DNA from: Sphingomonas albertensis
GTDB taxonomy: Bacteria; Pseudomonadota; Alphaproteobacteria; Sphingomonadales; Sphingomonadaceae
Length of the DNA stretch: 64,000 nt
Direction of reading: 5' to 3'
Assembly: GCF_014358075.1 (NCBI RefSeq)
Contig: NZ_JACONT010000018.1
Span: forward strand, 1-64,000
Part shown: positions 8,821-17,958 of the stretch, piece by piece
How positions within the stretch are numbered: the first letter of the stretch is position 1
Layout of the letters: each line of letters opens with the position of its first letter
Translations under genes and position numbers: made by a program
The notes under the pieces: generated by a model
Databases searched by the model: none
What the model saw: only the letters and a program-made list of their open reading frames with translations
Told to the model about the DNA's origin: nothing

Positions 8821-9458
8821 TCGCACTCGTCCGCCGTGATCTGCGCCGAAGCGTATCGAGTGGCGGCGCCACGTTGGTCGTCGCGTTCTTCCTGCTGGTC
8901 GCCACGTTGTTCCCGTTCGCGATCGGGCCGGATGCGGCGCTGCTCGCGCGGATCGGTGGCGGCGTGATCTGGACCGCGGCGCTGCTCGCAGCCTTGCTCC
9001 CGGTCGAACGCCTGATCGGCCCCGATCTGGACGCCGGCGTCTTCGATCAGTTCGCGGTGCGCGGCCTGTCGATGACGTCCGTCGCGATGGCCAAGACGAT
9101 TGCGCACTGGCTCGGCTTCGGCCCGCCGCTGATGCTCGCCGCGGTGATCGCCGCCGGGCTGCTCAACCTGCCGGCGGACACTTTGCTGCGAGTCGAGGTC
9201 GGCCTGCTCATCGGCACCCCCGGCCTGGCGGCGCTCGCGGTCGTCACCAGCGCCTTGGTCGCGGGCGTTCGCGGCGGCGGTGCGGTGACGGGGCTGGTGA
9301 TGCTCCCCCTAGCCGTCCCCTTGCTGATCTTCGGCGCAGGCTCGCTGGACCCTGCGGGCGGTGCAGGCGCGGTCAAACTCCTCACCGCAGTCAGCCTGAT
9401 ATTGGTCGCCGGCGCGCCGTTCATAGCCGCCGCCGCCATCCGCGCGGCCCTTGATTAA
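8817..9458 (+). CDS. ccmB: Haem exporter membrane protein CcmB
   Basis: A 213-residue inner-membrane protein with about six hydrophobic segments, the partner of CcmA in cytochrome c maturation. It starts with [11 protein letters not shown] and contains family stretches such as ERLIGPDLDAGVFDQ near residue 60. The GTG start (8817) overlaps the ccmA stop. No ccmC follows: the next gene is convergent, so the rest of the maturation genes must lie elsewhere. Confidence 0.92.
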   Translation: MIALVRRDLRRSVSSGGATLVVAFFLLVATLFPFAIGPDAALLARIGGGVIWTAALLAALLPVERLIGPDLDAGVFDQFAVRGLSMTSVAMAKTIAHWLGFGPPLMLAAVIAAGLLNLPADTLLRVEVGLLIGTPGLAALAVVTSALVAGVRGGGAVTGLVMLPLAVPLLIFGAGSLDPAGGAGAVKLLTAVSLILVAGAPFIAAAAIRAALD

Positions 9459-9569
9459 GTCGGCCGCCTTACGCGCCCGTCGGGACCGCGTTCGGATGAA
9501 AAACTGGGGGTCGTCGGGCGGATCGAGAGGCGATATCCCCAATCACGCACCCGAAGAACCGAGGTCAGC

Positions 9570-10901
9570 TCAGCGCGCGATGTCGCGCTTCGCCAGCTGC
9601 TTGTTCAGACCCAGCGCGATCAGCGTGAACACCGCGCCCGAGAACAGGTACGCGCCGCTCGCCGCCAGCCCCAGCTTGCTCGTCAGCAGCAGAGCCGCCA
9701 GCGGGGCGAAGCCTGCACCGAACAACCAGGCGAGATCGGTCGTCAGCGCCGAACCCGTGTAGCGATGCTGCGGCGACAGGCTCGATGCGATCGCGCCCGA
9801 GGACTGGCCGAACGACAGGCCGAACAGCAGGAAGCCGATTCCCATGAACAGGCGCTCGCCGGTCTCGCCGCCATCGAGCAGCGACGGTGCGGCGATCGCG
9901 AACAGCGCGATCAGGACCGCGATCGTGCCGAGCATCGTGCGACGCCCGAATCGGTCCGCAAGCAGGCCCGACACCAGCATTGCGCCGATTCCGATGATCG
10001 CGCCGATGACTTCGACTACCAGGAAGCGACCGGCCGATTCACGCGTGAACAGCACGACCCACGACAGCGGGAACACCGTGACCATATGGAACAGCGCGAA
10101 GCTGGCGAGCGGCACGAACGAGCCAAGCCAGATCGCCTTCCACTGTGATTGCACCGTCTCGACCACCGGCGCGGGCTCCAGCTCGCGCTTGGCGTACATC
10201 TCTTCGAACTCGGGCGTCACCACCAAACGGAGGCGGGCGAACAGCGCGACGACGTTGATCGCGAACGCCACGAAGAACGGATAGCGCCAGCCCCAGGCGA
10301 AGAAGTCCTCGGTCGGCAGTGCGGCGACGAAGAACGCGAACAGGCCGCTGGCGACCAGCAGGCCGATCGGCGCACCAAGCTGCGGCAGCATCGCGTACCA
10401 GCCGCGATGCTTTTCCGGCGCGTTGAGCGACAGCAGCGAGGCGAGACCATCCCAGGCGCCGCCGAGCGCGACGCCCTGGCCGATGCGGAGCAGCGCGAGG
10501 ATCGCGACCGACCAGTTGCCGACCGAGTCGTAGCTGGGGATGAACCCCATCGCGACGGTCGACGTGCCGAGCAGGAACAGCGACATCGTCAGCTTGACGC
10601 TGCGGCCGTACGCGCGATCGACCGCGATGAAGATGATCGAGCCGATCGGGCGAGCGATGAACGCCAGCGCGAACACCGCGAACGAATAGAGCGTGCCCTG
10701 CAACCGGTCGACATACGGGAACACCAGGGTCGGAAACACGAGCACCGAGGCGATCGCGTACACAAAGAAGTCGAAGAATTCCGAGGTGCGGCCGATCACC
10801 ACGCCGATCGCGATCACGCCGGGCGTGACGTGCTCGCCGTCGCTATGGATACTGCGAGCATCGGCTTCGAAGCTCGTCTCGGGGATCGTGTCAGCACTCA
10901 T
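9570..10901 (-). CDS. MFS transporter, metabolite:proton symporter family
   Basis: A 443-residue major-facilitator protein with about 12 membrane helices. The N-terminal GRTSEFFDFFVYAIASVLVF and the loop region ARPIGSIIF...DRAYGR match the ProP/KgtP/ShiA group of metabolite:H+ symporters; the second half repeats the loop as LLADRFGRRTML. Substrate (organic acid, aromatic acid or osmolyte) cannot be assigned. Divergent from the cyo operon; the 173-bp gap must hold both promoters and the palindrome at 11024. Confidence 0.9.
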   Translation of the reverse strand: MSADTIPETSFEADARSIHSDGEHVTPGVIAIGVVIGRTSEFFDFFVYAIASVLVFPTLVFPYVDRLQGTLYSFAVFALAFIARPIGSIIFIAVDRAYGRSVKLTMSLFLLGTSTVAMGFIPSYDSVGNWSVAILALLRIGQGVALGGAWDGLASLLSLNAPEKHRGWYAMLPQLGAPIGLLVASGLFAFFVAALPTEDFFAWGWRYPFFVAFAINVVALFARLRLVVTPEFEEMYAKRELEPAPVVETVQSQWKAIWLGSFVPLASFALFHMVTVFPLSWVVLFTRESAGRFLVVEVIGAIIGIGAMLVSGLLADRFGRRTMLGTIAVLIALFAIAAPSLLDGGETGERLFMGIGFLLFGLSFGQSSGAIASSLSPQHRYTGSALTTDLAWLFGAGFAPLAALLLTSKLGLAASGAYLFSGAVFTLIALGLNKQLAKRDIAR

Positions 10902-11023
10902 TCTTCAACTCGCTCTTCGGGGCGCGGACCCATCATACGCTGTTCCGGCGGATGCGGGCAGGGGCAATCTATGCTACCCTTGGACATGATAAAGCCATGC
11001 CGATGTTGCAGTGCAGCGCCCAT

Positions 11024-11038
11024 TGGACAAATTGTCCA
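11024..11038. promoter_or_regulatory. Perfect palindrome upstream of cyoA, candidate operator
   Basis: TGGACAA-A-TTGTCCA is a perfect 7-bp inverted repeat with a one-base centre, 36 bp before the cyoA start. TTGGACA occurs again at 10980. The spacing suits a dimeric regulator. I cannot tie it to a known factor; it is not a consensus FNR or CRP site. Confidence 0.4.
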
Positions 11039-11074
11039 CTGTAGCGCAGCGCAACGCAGGCGTAGGGGGACCGC

Positions 11075-12316
11075 ATGACCGTCGTGACACAGCTTTCCCG
11101 CACCAAAATCTCGGCCCGAAAATGGTTGGTTGCCATGCCCTTGGCATTGCTCACCAGCGGTTGCGACTGGGTTGTGATGTCGCCCTCCGGCGATATCGCA
11201 GTGCAGCAGCGCGATCTGGTGCTGATCTCGACCGGGCTGATGCTGCTGATCATCGTTCCGGTGATCTTTTTGACCCTGTTCTTCGCGTTCCGCTATCGCC
11301 AGTCGAACAAGGCCGCCAAGTACGAGCCCAACTGGGATCACTCGGTCGGGCTCGAGCTGCTGATCTGGGGCATCCCGCTGCTGATCATCATCGCGCTCGG
11401 CGCGTTGACCTGGACCAGCACGCATCTGCTCGATCCGTATCGCCCGCTCGGCCGGATCAAGCCGGACACGCCGACGCTCGCGAACAACGTGCCGGTCGGC
11501 AATCTGGTCGACAAGCAGCAGGTCGGCAACGGTGCCAATGGCGCCGGTAAGCCACTCGAGGTGCAGGTCGTCGCGCTCGATTGGAAGTGGCTGTTCATCT
11601 ATCCGGAATACGGCATCGCCACGGTCAACGAACTGGCCGCGCCGGTCGATCGCCCGATCCGGTTCCAGATGACCTCGTCGTCGGTAATGAACGCGTTCTA
11701 CATCCCTGCGCTCGCCGGCATGATCTACACGATGCCCGGCATGCAGACGACGCTGAACGCGGTCATCAACAAGCCCGGCAACTACGAGGGCTTCTCGTCC
11801 AACTATAGCGGCGCGGGCTTCTCGGGCATGCGCTTCCGCTTCCACGGCGTGAGCGACGCGGGCTTCGATGCCTGGATCAACCAGGTCAAGCAGCGTGGCG
11901 GTGGTTTGAACCGTGCGAGCTACCTCCAGCTGGAGAAGCCGAGCGAGAAGGTGCCGGTCCGCTATTACAATGCGGTCGAGCCGAACATGTTCAAGCTGGT
12001 CGTCGAGCAGTGCGTACAGCCCGGCAAGGTCTGCATGTCGCAGATGATGCACGGCGGCAAAGGCGGGGGGGACTCGCATGCCGGTATGGCGATGCCGGGC
12101 GTCAATGGCGGTAAGGGTCCGCAGGATTCGTCCGAGCGGGTCGAAGGCGCCTTGATGAAGGATGCCGACGAGAAGGGTAGCGGCCAGCACTGGACCGCGC
12201 CCGCCGACATAAAACAGGACGGCGCCAACAATGCGCCCGGATCGGTATCGAACCGCAATCACACGATGTTGTCCCCCTCAACCAAGCCGGGCACGCGCCC
12301 CGTCGCGAACGGCTAG
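11075..12316 (+). CDS. cyoA: Cytochrome bo3-type ubiquinol oxidase subunit II
   Basis: A 413-residue membrane lipoprotein of the quinol-oxidising haem-copper oxidase. The signal ends in LLTSGC (lipobox), two membrane helices follow (about 50-75 and 95-120), and then a periplasmic cupredoxin domain containing VVALDWKWLFIYPEYGIATVNE. It lacks the CuA ligand set, as expected for a quinol rather than cytochrome c oxidase. The C-terminal tail beyond about residue 315 is Gly/Met/His-rich and long. First gene of a run through cyoBCD, SURF1 and regBA. Confidence 0.95.
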   Translation: MTVVTQLSRTKISARKWLVAMPLALLTSGCDWVVMSPSGDIAVQQRDLVLISTGLMLLIIVPVIFLTLFFAFRYRQSNKAAKYEPNWDHSVGLELLIWGIPLLIIIALGALTWTSTHLLDPYRPLGRIKPDTPTLANNVPVGNLVDKQQVGNGANGAGKPLEVQVVALDWKWLFIYPEYGIATVNELAAPVDRPIRFQMTSSSVMNAFYIPALAGMIYTMPGMQTTLNAVINKPGNYEGFSSNYSGAGFSGMRFRFHGVSDAGFDAWINQVKQRGGGLNRASYLQLEKPSEKVPVRYYNAVEPNMFKLVVEQCVQPGKVCMSQMMHGGKGGGDSHAGMAMPGVNGGKGPQDSSERVEGALMKDADEKGSGQHWTAPADIKQDGANNAPGSVSNRNHTMLSPSTKPGTRPVANG

Positions 12317-12325
12317 AGAACCATC

Positions 12326-14326
12326 ATGAACGACACTCTGTTGAAGACAATCTTCGGCCGCCTGACCCTGGAGTCGCTGCCGCTGCACGAACCGATCGTC
12401 GTCGCCACCTTCGCGATGGTGGCGATCGGTGGCGCAGGCCTCGTCGCGGCGCTGACCTATTTCAAGGTCTGGGGCTATCTGTGGAACCAGTGGTTCACCA
12501 GCGTCGATCACAAGAAGATCGGCATCATGTACATCATCCTGGCGATCGTCATGCTGCTGCGCGGGTTCTCCGACGCGATCATGATGCGCGCGCAGCAGGC
12601 GATGGCGTTCAACGGGTCCGAAGGGTACCTGACCGCGCATCACTATGACCAGGTCTTCACCGCGCACGGCGTGATCATGATCTTCTTCGTGGCGATGCCG
12701 CTGGTCACGGGCCTGATGAACTATGTCGTCCCGCTCCAGATCGGTGCGCGCGACGTGTCGTTCCCATTCCTCAACAATTTCAGCTTCTGGATGACCGCGG
12801 CGGGTGCCGTGATCGTCATGATGTCGCTGTTCATCGGTGAGTTCGCGCGGACCGGCTGGCTCGCGATGCCCCCCCTCTCGGGACTGGCGTACTCGCCGGA
12901 CGTCGGTGTCGACTACTATATCTGGGCGTTGCAGATCGCCGGCATCGGGACACTCTTGTCCGGCGTCAATCTGGTCGCGACCATCGTCAAGATGCGCGCG
13001 CCCGGCATGACCATGATGAAGATGCCGATCTTCACCTGGACGTCGCTCTGCACCAACATCCTGATCGTCGCCGCCTTCCCGGTGCTCACCGCGGTTCTCG
13101 CGATGCTGTCGCTCGACCGTTACATCGGCACCGCGTTCTTCACGAACGACTCGGGCGGTAACCCGATGATGTACGTCAACCTGATCTGGATCTGGGGTCA
13201 CCCCGAGGTCTACATCCTGGTCCTGCCGGCGTTCGGCATATTCTCGGAGGTCACCTCGACCTTCTCGGGCAAGCGCCTCTTCGGCTACAGCTCGATGGTC
13301 TATGCGACGCTCGTCATCACGATCCTCGCCTATCTCGTCTGGCTGCACCACTTCTTCACGATGGGCTCCGGCGCGAGCGTGAACTCGTTCTTCGGCATCA
13401 CCACGATGATCATCTCGATCCCGACAGGGGCCAAGATCTTCAACTGGCTGTTCACGATGTACAAGGGCCGAATCCGGTTCGAACTGCCGATGATGTGGAC
13501 GATCGCCTTCATGGTGACCTTCACGATCGGCGGCATGACCGGCGTCCTGCTCGCGGTGCCGCCCGCCGACTTCGTGCTGCACAACTCGCTGTTCCTGGTC
13601 GCGCATTTCCATAACGTGATCATCGGCGGCACGCTGTTCGGCATGTTCGCCGGCATCAACTACTGGTTCCCGAAGGCGTTCGGCTTCAAGCTGAACGAGA
13701 CGTGGGGCAAGATCTCGTTCTGGTGCTGGGTCGTGGGCTTCTACTTCGCCTTCATGCCGCTCTACGTGCTCGGCCTGATGGGCGTGACCCGCCGGATGCG
13801 CTATTTCGACGATCCGAACCTGCAGATCTGGTTCGTCATCGCCGCCTTTGGTGCAGCGCTGATCGCCGCCGGTATCGGTGCCTTCCTGATGCAGATCTTC
13901 GTCAGCATCCGGAACCGCGAGAAGCTCGCCGACCTCACCGGCGATCCGTGGAACGGCCGTACGCTAGAGTGGGCGACTTCGTCGCCGCCGCCGGACTACA
14001 ACTTCGCGTTCACGCCGATCGTTCACGACCTGGACGCCTGGTACGACATGAAGGAGCGCAAGGCGGTTCGTCCGGTCTCCGGCTTCAAGGCGATCCACAT
14101 GCCGAGCGGTACCGGTACGGGCGTCGTGCTCGCCGGCCTCAGCGTGGCGTTCGGGTTCGCGATGATCTGGTACATCTGGTGGCTCGCAGGGCTCACCCTG
14201 GTCGGCATCTTCGCGACGGCGATCTTCCACACCTTCAACTACAAGCGCGACTTCCACATCCCGGTCGAGGACGTGATCGCCAGCGAGGACGCGCGCACTC
14301 GCCAGCTCGCGACCCAGGGAGCCTGA
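12326..14326 (+). CDS. cyoB: Cytochrome bo3-type ubiquinol oxidase subunit I
   Basis: The 666-residue catalytic subunit, which carries the low-spin haem and the haem-CuB oxygen-reducing site and pumps protons. Family motifs: [15 protein letters not shown] near residue 60, the low-spin haem His in [10 protein letters not shown], the cross-linked His-Tyr pair in [16 protein letters not shown], and the CuB His pair in WLHHFFTMG. Fifteen or so membrane segments, the long bo3-type form. It starts 9 bp after cyoA. Confidence 0.97.
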   Translation: MNDTLLKTIFGRLTLESLPLHEPIVVATFAMVAIGGAGLVAALTYFKVWGYLWNQWFTSVDHKKIGIMYIILAIVMLLRGFSDAIMMRAQQAMAFNGSEGYLTAHHYDQVFTAHGVIMIFFVAMPLVTGLMNYVVPLQIGARDVSFPFLNNFSFWMTAAGAVIVMMSLFIGEFARTGWLAMPPLSGLAYSPDVGVDYYIWALQIAGIGTLLSGVNLVATIVKMRAPGMTMMKMPIFTWTSLCTNILIVAAFPVLTAVLAMLSLDRYIGTAFFTNDSGGNPMMYVNLIWIWGHPEVYILVLPAFGIFSEVTSTFSGKRLFGYSSMVYATLVITILAYLVWLHHFFTMGSGASVNSFFGITTMIISIPTGAKIFNWLFTMYKGRIRFELPMMWTIAFMVTFTIGGMTGVLLAVPPADFVLHNSLFLVAHFHNVIIGGTLFGMFAGINYWFPKAFGFKLNETWGKISFWCWVVGFYFAFMPLYVLGLMGVTRRMRYFDDPNLQIWFVIAAFGAALIAAGIGAFLMQIFVSIRNREKLADLTGDPWNGRTLEWATSSPPPDYNFAFTPIVHDLDAWYDMKERKAVRPVSGFKAIHMPSGTGTGVVLAGLSVAFGFAMIWYIWWLAGLTLVGIFATAIFHTFNYKRDFHIPVEDVIASEDARTRQLATQGA

Positions 14327-14330
14327 CGCG

Positions 14331-14969
14331 ATGTCCGCAATACCGATGAAGGACGGTCTGAACGAGACCAAACCGGTCTCGTTCTACGACCTAGACGAGC
14401 ACGAGCATCCCGATGGCGGCAGCACGATGCTGGGCTTCTGGATGTACTTGATGAGCGATTGCCTCATCTTCGCGGTGCTGTTCGCGGCCTATGCCGTGCT
14501 CGGCAACAGCTATGCCGGCGGTCCCAGCCCGAAGGAGATCTTCGAGCTGCCGCTGGTGGCTGTGAACACCGCGATGCTGCTGTTCTCGTCGATCACCTAC
14601 GGCTTCGCGATGCTGTCGATGGAGGAAGGTCGCCAGCGTATCATGCAGATGTGGCTGGTCTTCACCGGCCTGTTCGGCCTCGCGTTCCTGTCGATCGAAA
14701 TGTACGAGTTCGCCACCCTCATCCATGAGGGTGCGGGCCCGACCCGCAGCGCGTTCCTGTCGTCGTTCTTCACGCTCGTCGGCACGCACGGCCTCCACGT
14801 CACGATGGGCCTGATCTGGCTCGTCACGTTGATGGTGCAGGTTCAGAAGCACGGCCTTATCGCCGCCAACAAGCGTCGCCTGATGTGCCTCAGCATGTTC
14901 TGGCATTTCCTCGACGTCATCTGGATCGGCGTCTTCACCTTCGTCTATCTGATGGGCACCCTACGATGA
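14331..14969 (+). CDS. cyoC: Cytochrome bo3-type ubiquinol oxidase subunit III
   Basis: A 212-residue membrane subunit with five helices, typical of Cyo[19 protein letters not shown] at the start of the first helix and the Glu-bearing [20 protein letters not shown] are characteristic. It begins 4 bp after the cyoB stop and ends in an ATGA overlap with cyoD. Confidence 0.95.
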   Translation: MSAIPMKDGLNETKPVSFYDLDEHEHPDGGSTMLGFWMYLMSDCLIFAVLFAAYAVLGNSYAGGPSPKEIFELPLVAVNTAMLLFSSITYGFAMLSMEEGRQRIMQMWLVFTGLFGLAFLSIEMYEFATLIHEGAGPTRSAFLSSFFTLVGTHGLHVTMGLIWLVTLMVQVQKHGLIAANKRRLMCLSMFWHFLDVIWIGVFTFVYLMGTLR

Positions 14970-15352
14970 GCGACACCCACGCGCACGACGCACACGCGGA
15001 CCATGGCGATCACGGCCATGGCGATCACGCCTCGCACGGCACCCGCGGCAGCTATATCAAGGGGTTCTTCCTCTCGGTCATCCTGACTGCGATCCCGTTC
15101 TGGATCGTCATGACCGACGCATTCAAGGATCCGTCGACCGCAGCGCTCGTCGTCATGGTCTTCGCGGTCGCGCAGATCGTCGTCCACATGATCTACTTCC
15201 TGCACATGAGCGGCAAGTCGGAGGGCGGCTGGACGATGATGGCGCTGATCTTCACGATCATCCTCGTCGTCATCACGCTCAGCGGATCGATCTGGGTGAT
15301 GTACCACATGAACACGAACATGATGCCGATGCAGGCCGCGGCAGACATGTGA
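14966..15352 (+). CDS. cyoD: Cytochrome bo3-type ubiquinol oxidase subunit IV
   Basis: A 128-residue small subunit with three membrane helices; the second helix contains VHMIYFLHM, as in CyoD. The N-terminal 25 residues are strikingly His/Asp-rich ([13 protein letters not shown]), an unusual feature that could bind metal. Start at 14966 by ATGA overlap with cyoC. Confidence 0.93.
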   Translation: MSDTHAHDAHADHGDHGHGDHASHGTRGSYIKGFFLSVILTAIPFWIVMTDAFKDPSTAALVVMVFAVAQIVVHMIYFLHMSGKSEGGWTMMALIFTIILVVITLSGSIWVMYHMNTNMMPMQAAADM

Positions 15353-16068
15353 TGAAGACGCGACCGGGCCCTGCCGTCTATGTCGCAGGCCTGGTCGCGC
15401 TGCTGCTGTTCGCCGGGTTCATGGCGCTCGGCATCTGGCAGGTCGAGCGCCGAGCCTGGAAGCTCAACCTGATCGAACAGGTCGCGGCCCGCGCGCATGC
15501 CGCGCCGGTCGCCCCGCCGGGGCCAGCGTCATGGGGCGCGATCACCGCCACCACCGACGCCTATCGCCGCATCCGCCTCGACGGCATCCTCGACAATACG
15601 CGCGAGACGCTGGTGCGCGCCGCTACCACGCTCGGTAGCGGCTATTGGGTCGTCACACCCTTGCGGACCGCCCAGGGCTTCACCGTCCTCGTCAACCGCG
15701 GCTATGTTTCGCCCGAGCAACGCGGCGCGCATACCAAGCCCACCGGCCCGGTCACGATCACCGGCTATCTCCGCATCACCGAACCCAACGGGGGCTTCCT
15801 CCGCAGCAACGACCCCGCCGCCGACAAATGGTATTCGCGCGATGTCGCCGCGATCGCGGCTGCACGAGGCCTCTCGAACGTCGCGCCTTATTTCGTCGAT
15901 GCGGACAAATCCGGCGCGGGCGCCCCGGTCGGCGGCCTGACGATCATCGCCTTCCCGAACAACCATTTCGTATACATGCTGACCTGGTTCGCGCTCGCCG
16001 CAATGACCATCGTCGCGTTCGTCGTGTTCGTCCGCCAGGATGCACGCAAGCGGCGAGAGGAAGCATGA
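15352..16068 (+). CDS. SURF1 family oxidase assembly protein
   Basis: A 238-residue protein with one helix at each end and a periplasmic domain between. SURF1 helps insert haem into haem-copper oxidases. Visible family features: N-terminal GIWQVERRAWKLNLIE, central VNRGYVSPEQR and C-terminal NNHFVYMLTWFALA. The ATG at 15352 overlaps the cyoD stop by one base (TGATG); a GTG one codon earlier is less likely. Its place directly after cyoD ties it to assembly of this quinol oxidase. Confidence 0.93.
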   Translation: MKTRPGPAVYVAGLVALLLFAGFMALGIWQVERRAWKLNLIEQVAARAHAAPVAPPGPASWGAITATTDAYRRIRLDGILDNTRETLVRAATTLGSGYWVVTPLRTAQGFTVLVNRGYVSPEQRGAHTKPTGPVTITGYLRITEPNGGFLRSNDPAADKWYSRDVAAIAAARGLSNVAPYFVDADKSGAGAPVGGLTIIAFPNNHFVYMLTWFALAAMTIVAFVVFVRQDARKRREEA

Positions 16069-17378
16069 CCTCCGCGGGCGCTCGCCAGGGCTGGCAACGC
16101 TGGCTCGCCCTCGCCACTGCACGCACCGATGCGACCGGCAACGCCAACATGCGGCAGCTCGTGACGCTGCGCTGGATCGCGGTCGCTGGCCAGTTCGTCA
16201 CGATATTGTTCGCCCGGTTCGGGCTCGGCTTCGATCTCCCGCTCGTCCCGATGATGGCTGCACTCGCCGCCGCGGTCGGCCTCAACCTCGCCAGCATGCC
16301 ACTCTACGGCTGGCGCAAGGGCGCGAACATCCAGCTGCTGCTCGCGTTGCTGTTCGACGTCGGCCTGCTCACCACGCAGCTCTATCTCGCAGGTGGCGCG
16401 ACCAACCCGTTCATCTCGCTCTACCTGCTCCACGTCGTGCTCGGCGCGGTGCTTCTCGATCGCTGGTCGAGCTGGGCGATCGTCGTCGTCACCGCGGCCT
16501 GCTTCGGCCTGCTCACGCTCTATTACCGCCCGCTGATCCTGCCCCCCGATTACAGCGGCGAGTATTTCATCCTCTACACGATCGGCTCGCTGCTCTGTTT
16601 CATGCTGATCGCGACGCTGTTGATGCTGTTCATGGCGCGCATCACTGGAAACTTGCGCGCCCGCGACACGCGCCTCGCCGATCTTCGCCAGCAGGCCGCC
16701 GAGGAGGACCACATCGTCCGCATGGGGCTCCTGGCATCCGGCGCCGCGCACGAACTCGGCACGCCGCTCGCGTCGATCGCGGTCATCCTCGCCGACTGGC
16801 GCCGCATGCCGACGCTCGCACAGGACGCCGATCTGCAGGCCGAGATCGTCGAGATGCAGTCCGAGGTGCAGCGCTGCAAGGCGATCGTCACCGGAATCCT
16901 CCTGTCCGCCGGCGAAGCGCGCGGCGAGGCGCCCGAGATCATGCCGCTCCACCAGTTCCTCGATGCGATCGTCGACGAATGGCGCGCCGTTCACCCCTCG
17001 GTCGATTTCGACTACACCACCCGAGTCGGCGACGATCCGCAGGTCGTGTCCGACCCCGCGCTCAAACAGGTGATCGCCAACGTGCTCGACAACGCCGCCG
17101 AAGCCTCGCCGCACTGGGTCGCATTCCGCGGCGAACGCAGCGACGGCGACCTCGCGCTGATCGTCCGCGATCGCGGCCCGGGCTTCAGCGCCGAGCGGCT
17201 CGCCAGCTTCGGCAAACCCTATCAGTCGAGCAAGCGCGAACCCGGCCACGGCCTCGGCCTGTTCCTCGCGGTCAACGTCATGCGCAAGCTCGGCGGCGGC
17301 GTGTCCGTCGTGAACTGCGACGACGGCGGCGCGGAAGTCACGATCAGCATGCCTCTCTCGGCGATCGCGCTCTCATGA
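16065..17378 (+). CDS. regB: Redox-sensing histidine kinase RegB/PrrB/ActS type
   Basis: A 437-residue membrane kinase. About six N-terminal helices contain the quinone-binding heptad GGATNPF (residues 109-115), which in RegB senses the ubiquinone pool. The H-box is GAAHELGTPLASIAV and the ATP-binding domain has NVLDNAAEAS, DRGPGF and GHGLGLFL. It starts inside the SURF1 stop (ATGA). The redox Cys of RegB, normally in the linker just before the H-box, is not obvious: the linker RQQAAEEDHIVRMG has none. With regA it probably tunes oxidase expression to quinone redox state. Confidence 0.93.
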   Translation: MTSAGARQGWQRWLALATARTDATGNANMRQLVTLRWIAVAGQFVTILFARFGLGFDLPLVPMMAALAAAVGLNLASMPLYGWRKGANIQLLLALLFDVGLLTTQLYLAGGATNPFISLYLLHVVLGAVLLDRWSSWAIVVVTAACFGLLTLYYRPLILPPDYSGEYFILYTIGSLLCFMLIATLLMLFMARITGNLRARDTRLADLRQQAAEEDHIVRMGLLASGAAHELGTPLASIAVILADWRRMPTLAQDADLQAEIVEMQSEVQRCKAIVTGILLSAGEARGEAPEIMPLHQFLDAIVDEWRAVHPSVDFDYTTRVGDDPQVVSDPALKQVIANVLDNAAEASPHWVAFRGERSDGDLALIVRDRGPGFSAERLASFGKPYQSSKREPGHGLGLFLAVNVMRKLGGGVSVVNCDDGGAEVTISMPLSAIALS

Positions 17379-17388
17379 GGACTACGGC

Positions 17389-17922
17389 ATGAGCGAACCC
17401 GCCCTGCTCGCGATCGTCGAGGACGACGAGACCTTCGCCCGCACGCTCCGACGCTCGTTCGAACGTCGCGGCTACGAGGTGATGCAGGCCGCCAGCCACG
17501 AGGAACTCGTCGAGCAACTGGCGGAACGCACGCCGCGCTACGCCGTCGTCGACCTGAAGCTCGGCGGCGCCTCGGGCCTCGTCTGCGTCCAGACGCTCCA
17601 CGCGCATGATCCCGACATCATCGTCGTCGTCCTCACCGGTTTCGCGAGCATCGCCACCGCGGTCGAGGCGATCAAGCTCGGCGCATCGCACTATCTCGTA
17701 AAACCCTCGAACACCGACGACATCGAAGCTGCGTTCGACCGCACCGACGGCGTAGTAGACACTGAACTCTCCGAGCGTCCGACCTCGATCAAGACGCTCG
17801 AATGGGAGCGGATTCACACCACGCTCGCCGAAACCGACTTCAACATCTCCGAGACCGCGCGCCGTCTCGGCATGCACCGCCGCACGCTCGCGCGGAAACT
17901 CGAGAAGCGTCCCGTCAAATAA
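17389..17922 (+). CDS. regA: Response regulator RegA/PrrA/ActR type
   Basis: A 177-residue two-component regulator: receiver domain (about 1-125) with acidic pair EDDE, phospho-acceptor Asp in VVDLKLGG and the Lys in LVKPS; then a Pro-poor linker and a C-terminal Fis-type helix-turn-helix (SETARRLGMHRRTLARKLEKR) that matches RegA. It lies 10 bp after its kinase. In alphaproteobacteria RegA controls oxidases, nitrogen and carbon fixation genes; here the obvious target is the cyo operon it belongs to. Confidence 0.94.
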   Translation: MSEPALLAIVEDDETFARTLRRSFERRGYEVMQAASHEELVEQLAERTPRYAVVDLKLGGASGLVCVQTLHAHDPDIIVVVLTGFASIATAVEAIKLGASHYLVKPSNTDDIEAAFDRTDGVVDTELSERPTSIKTLEWERIHTTLAETDFNISETARRLGMHRRTLARKLEKRPVK

Positions 17923-17924
17923 CG

Positions 17925-17952
17925 GCAACGCATCCGCGATGGCCAGCGTTGT
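17925..17952. promoter_or_regulatory. Imperfect inverted repeat after regA
   Basis: GGCAACGC and GCGTTGTC are separated by about 12 bases in the 36-bp gap between regA and the radical-SAM gene. The same half-site forms a tight palindrome at 19032-19048. It could be a weak terminator or an operator. Confidence 0.25.
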
Positions 17953-17958
17953 CCCCCG

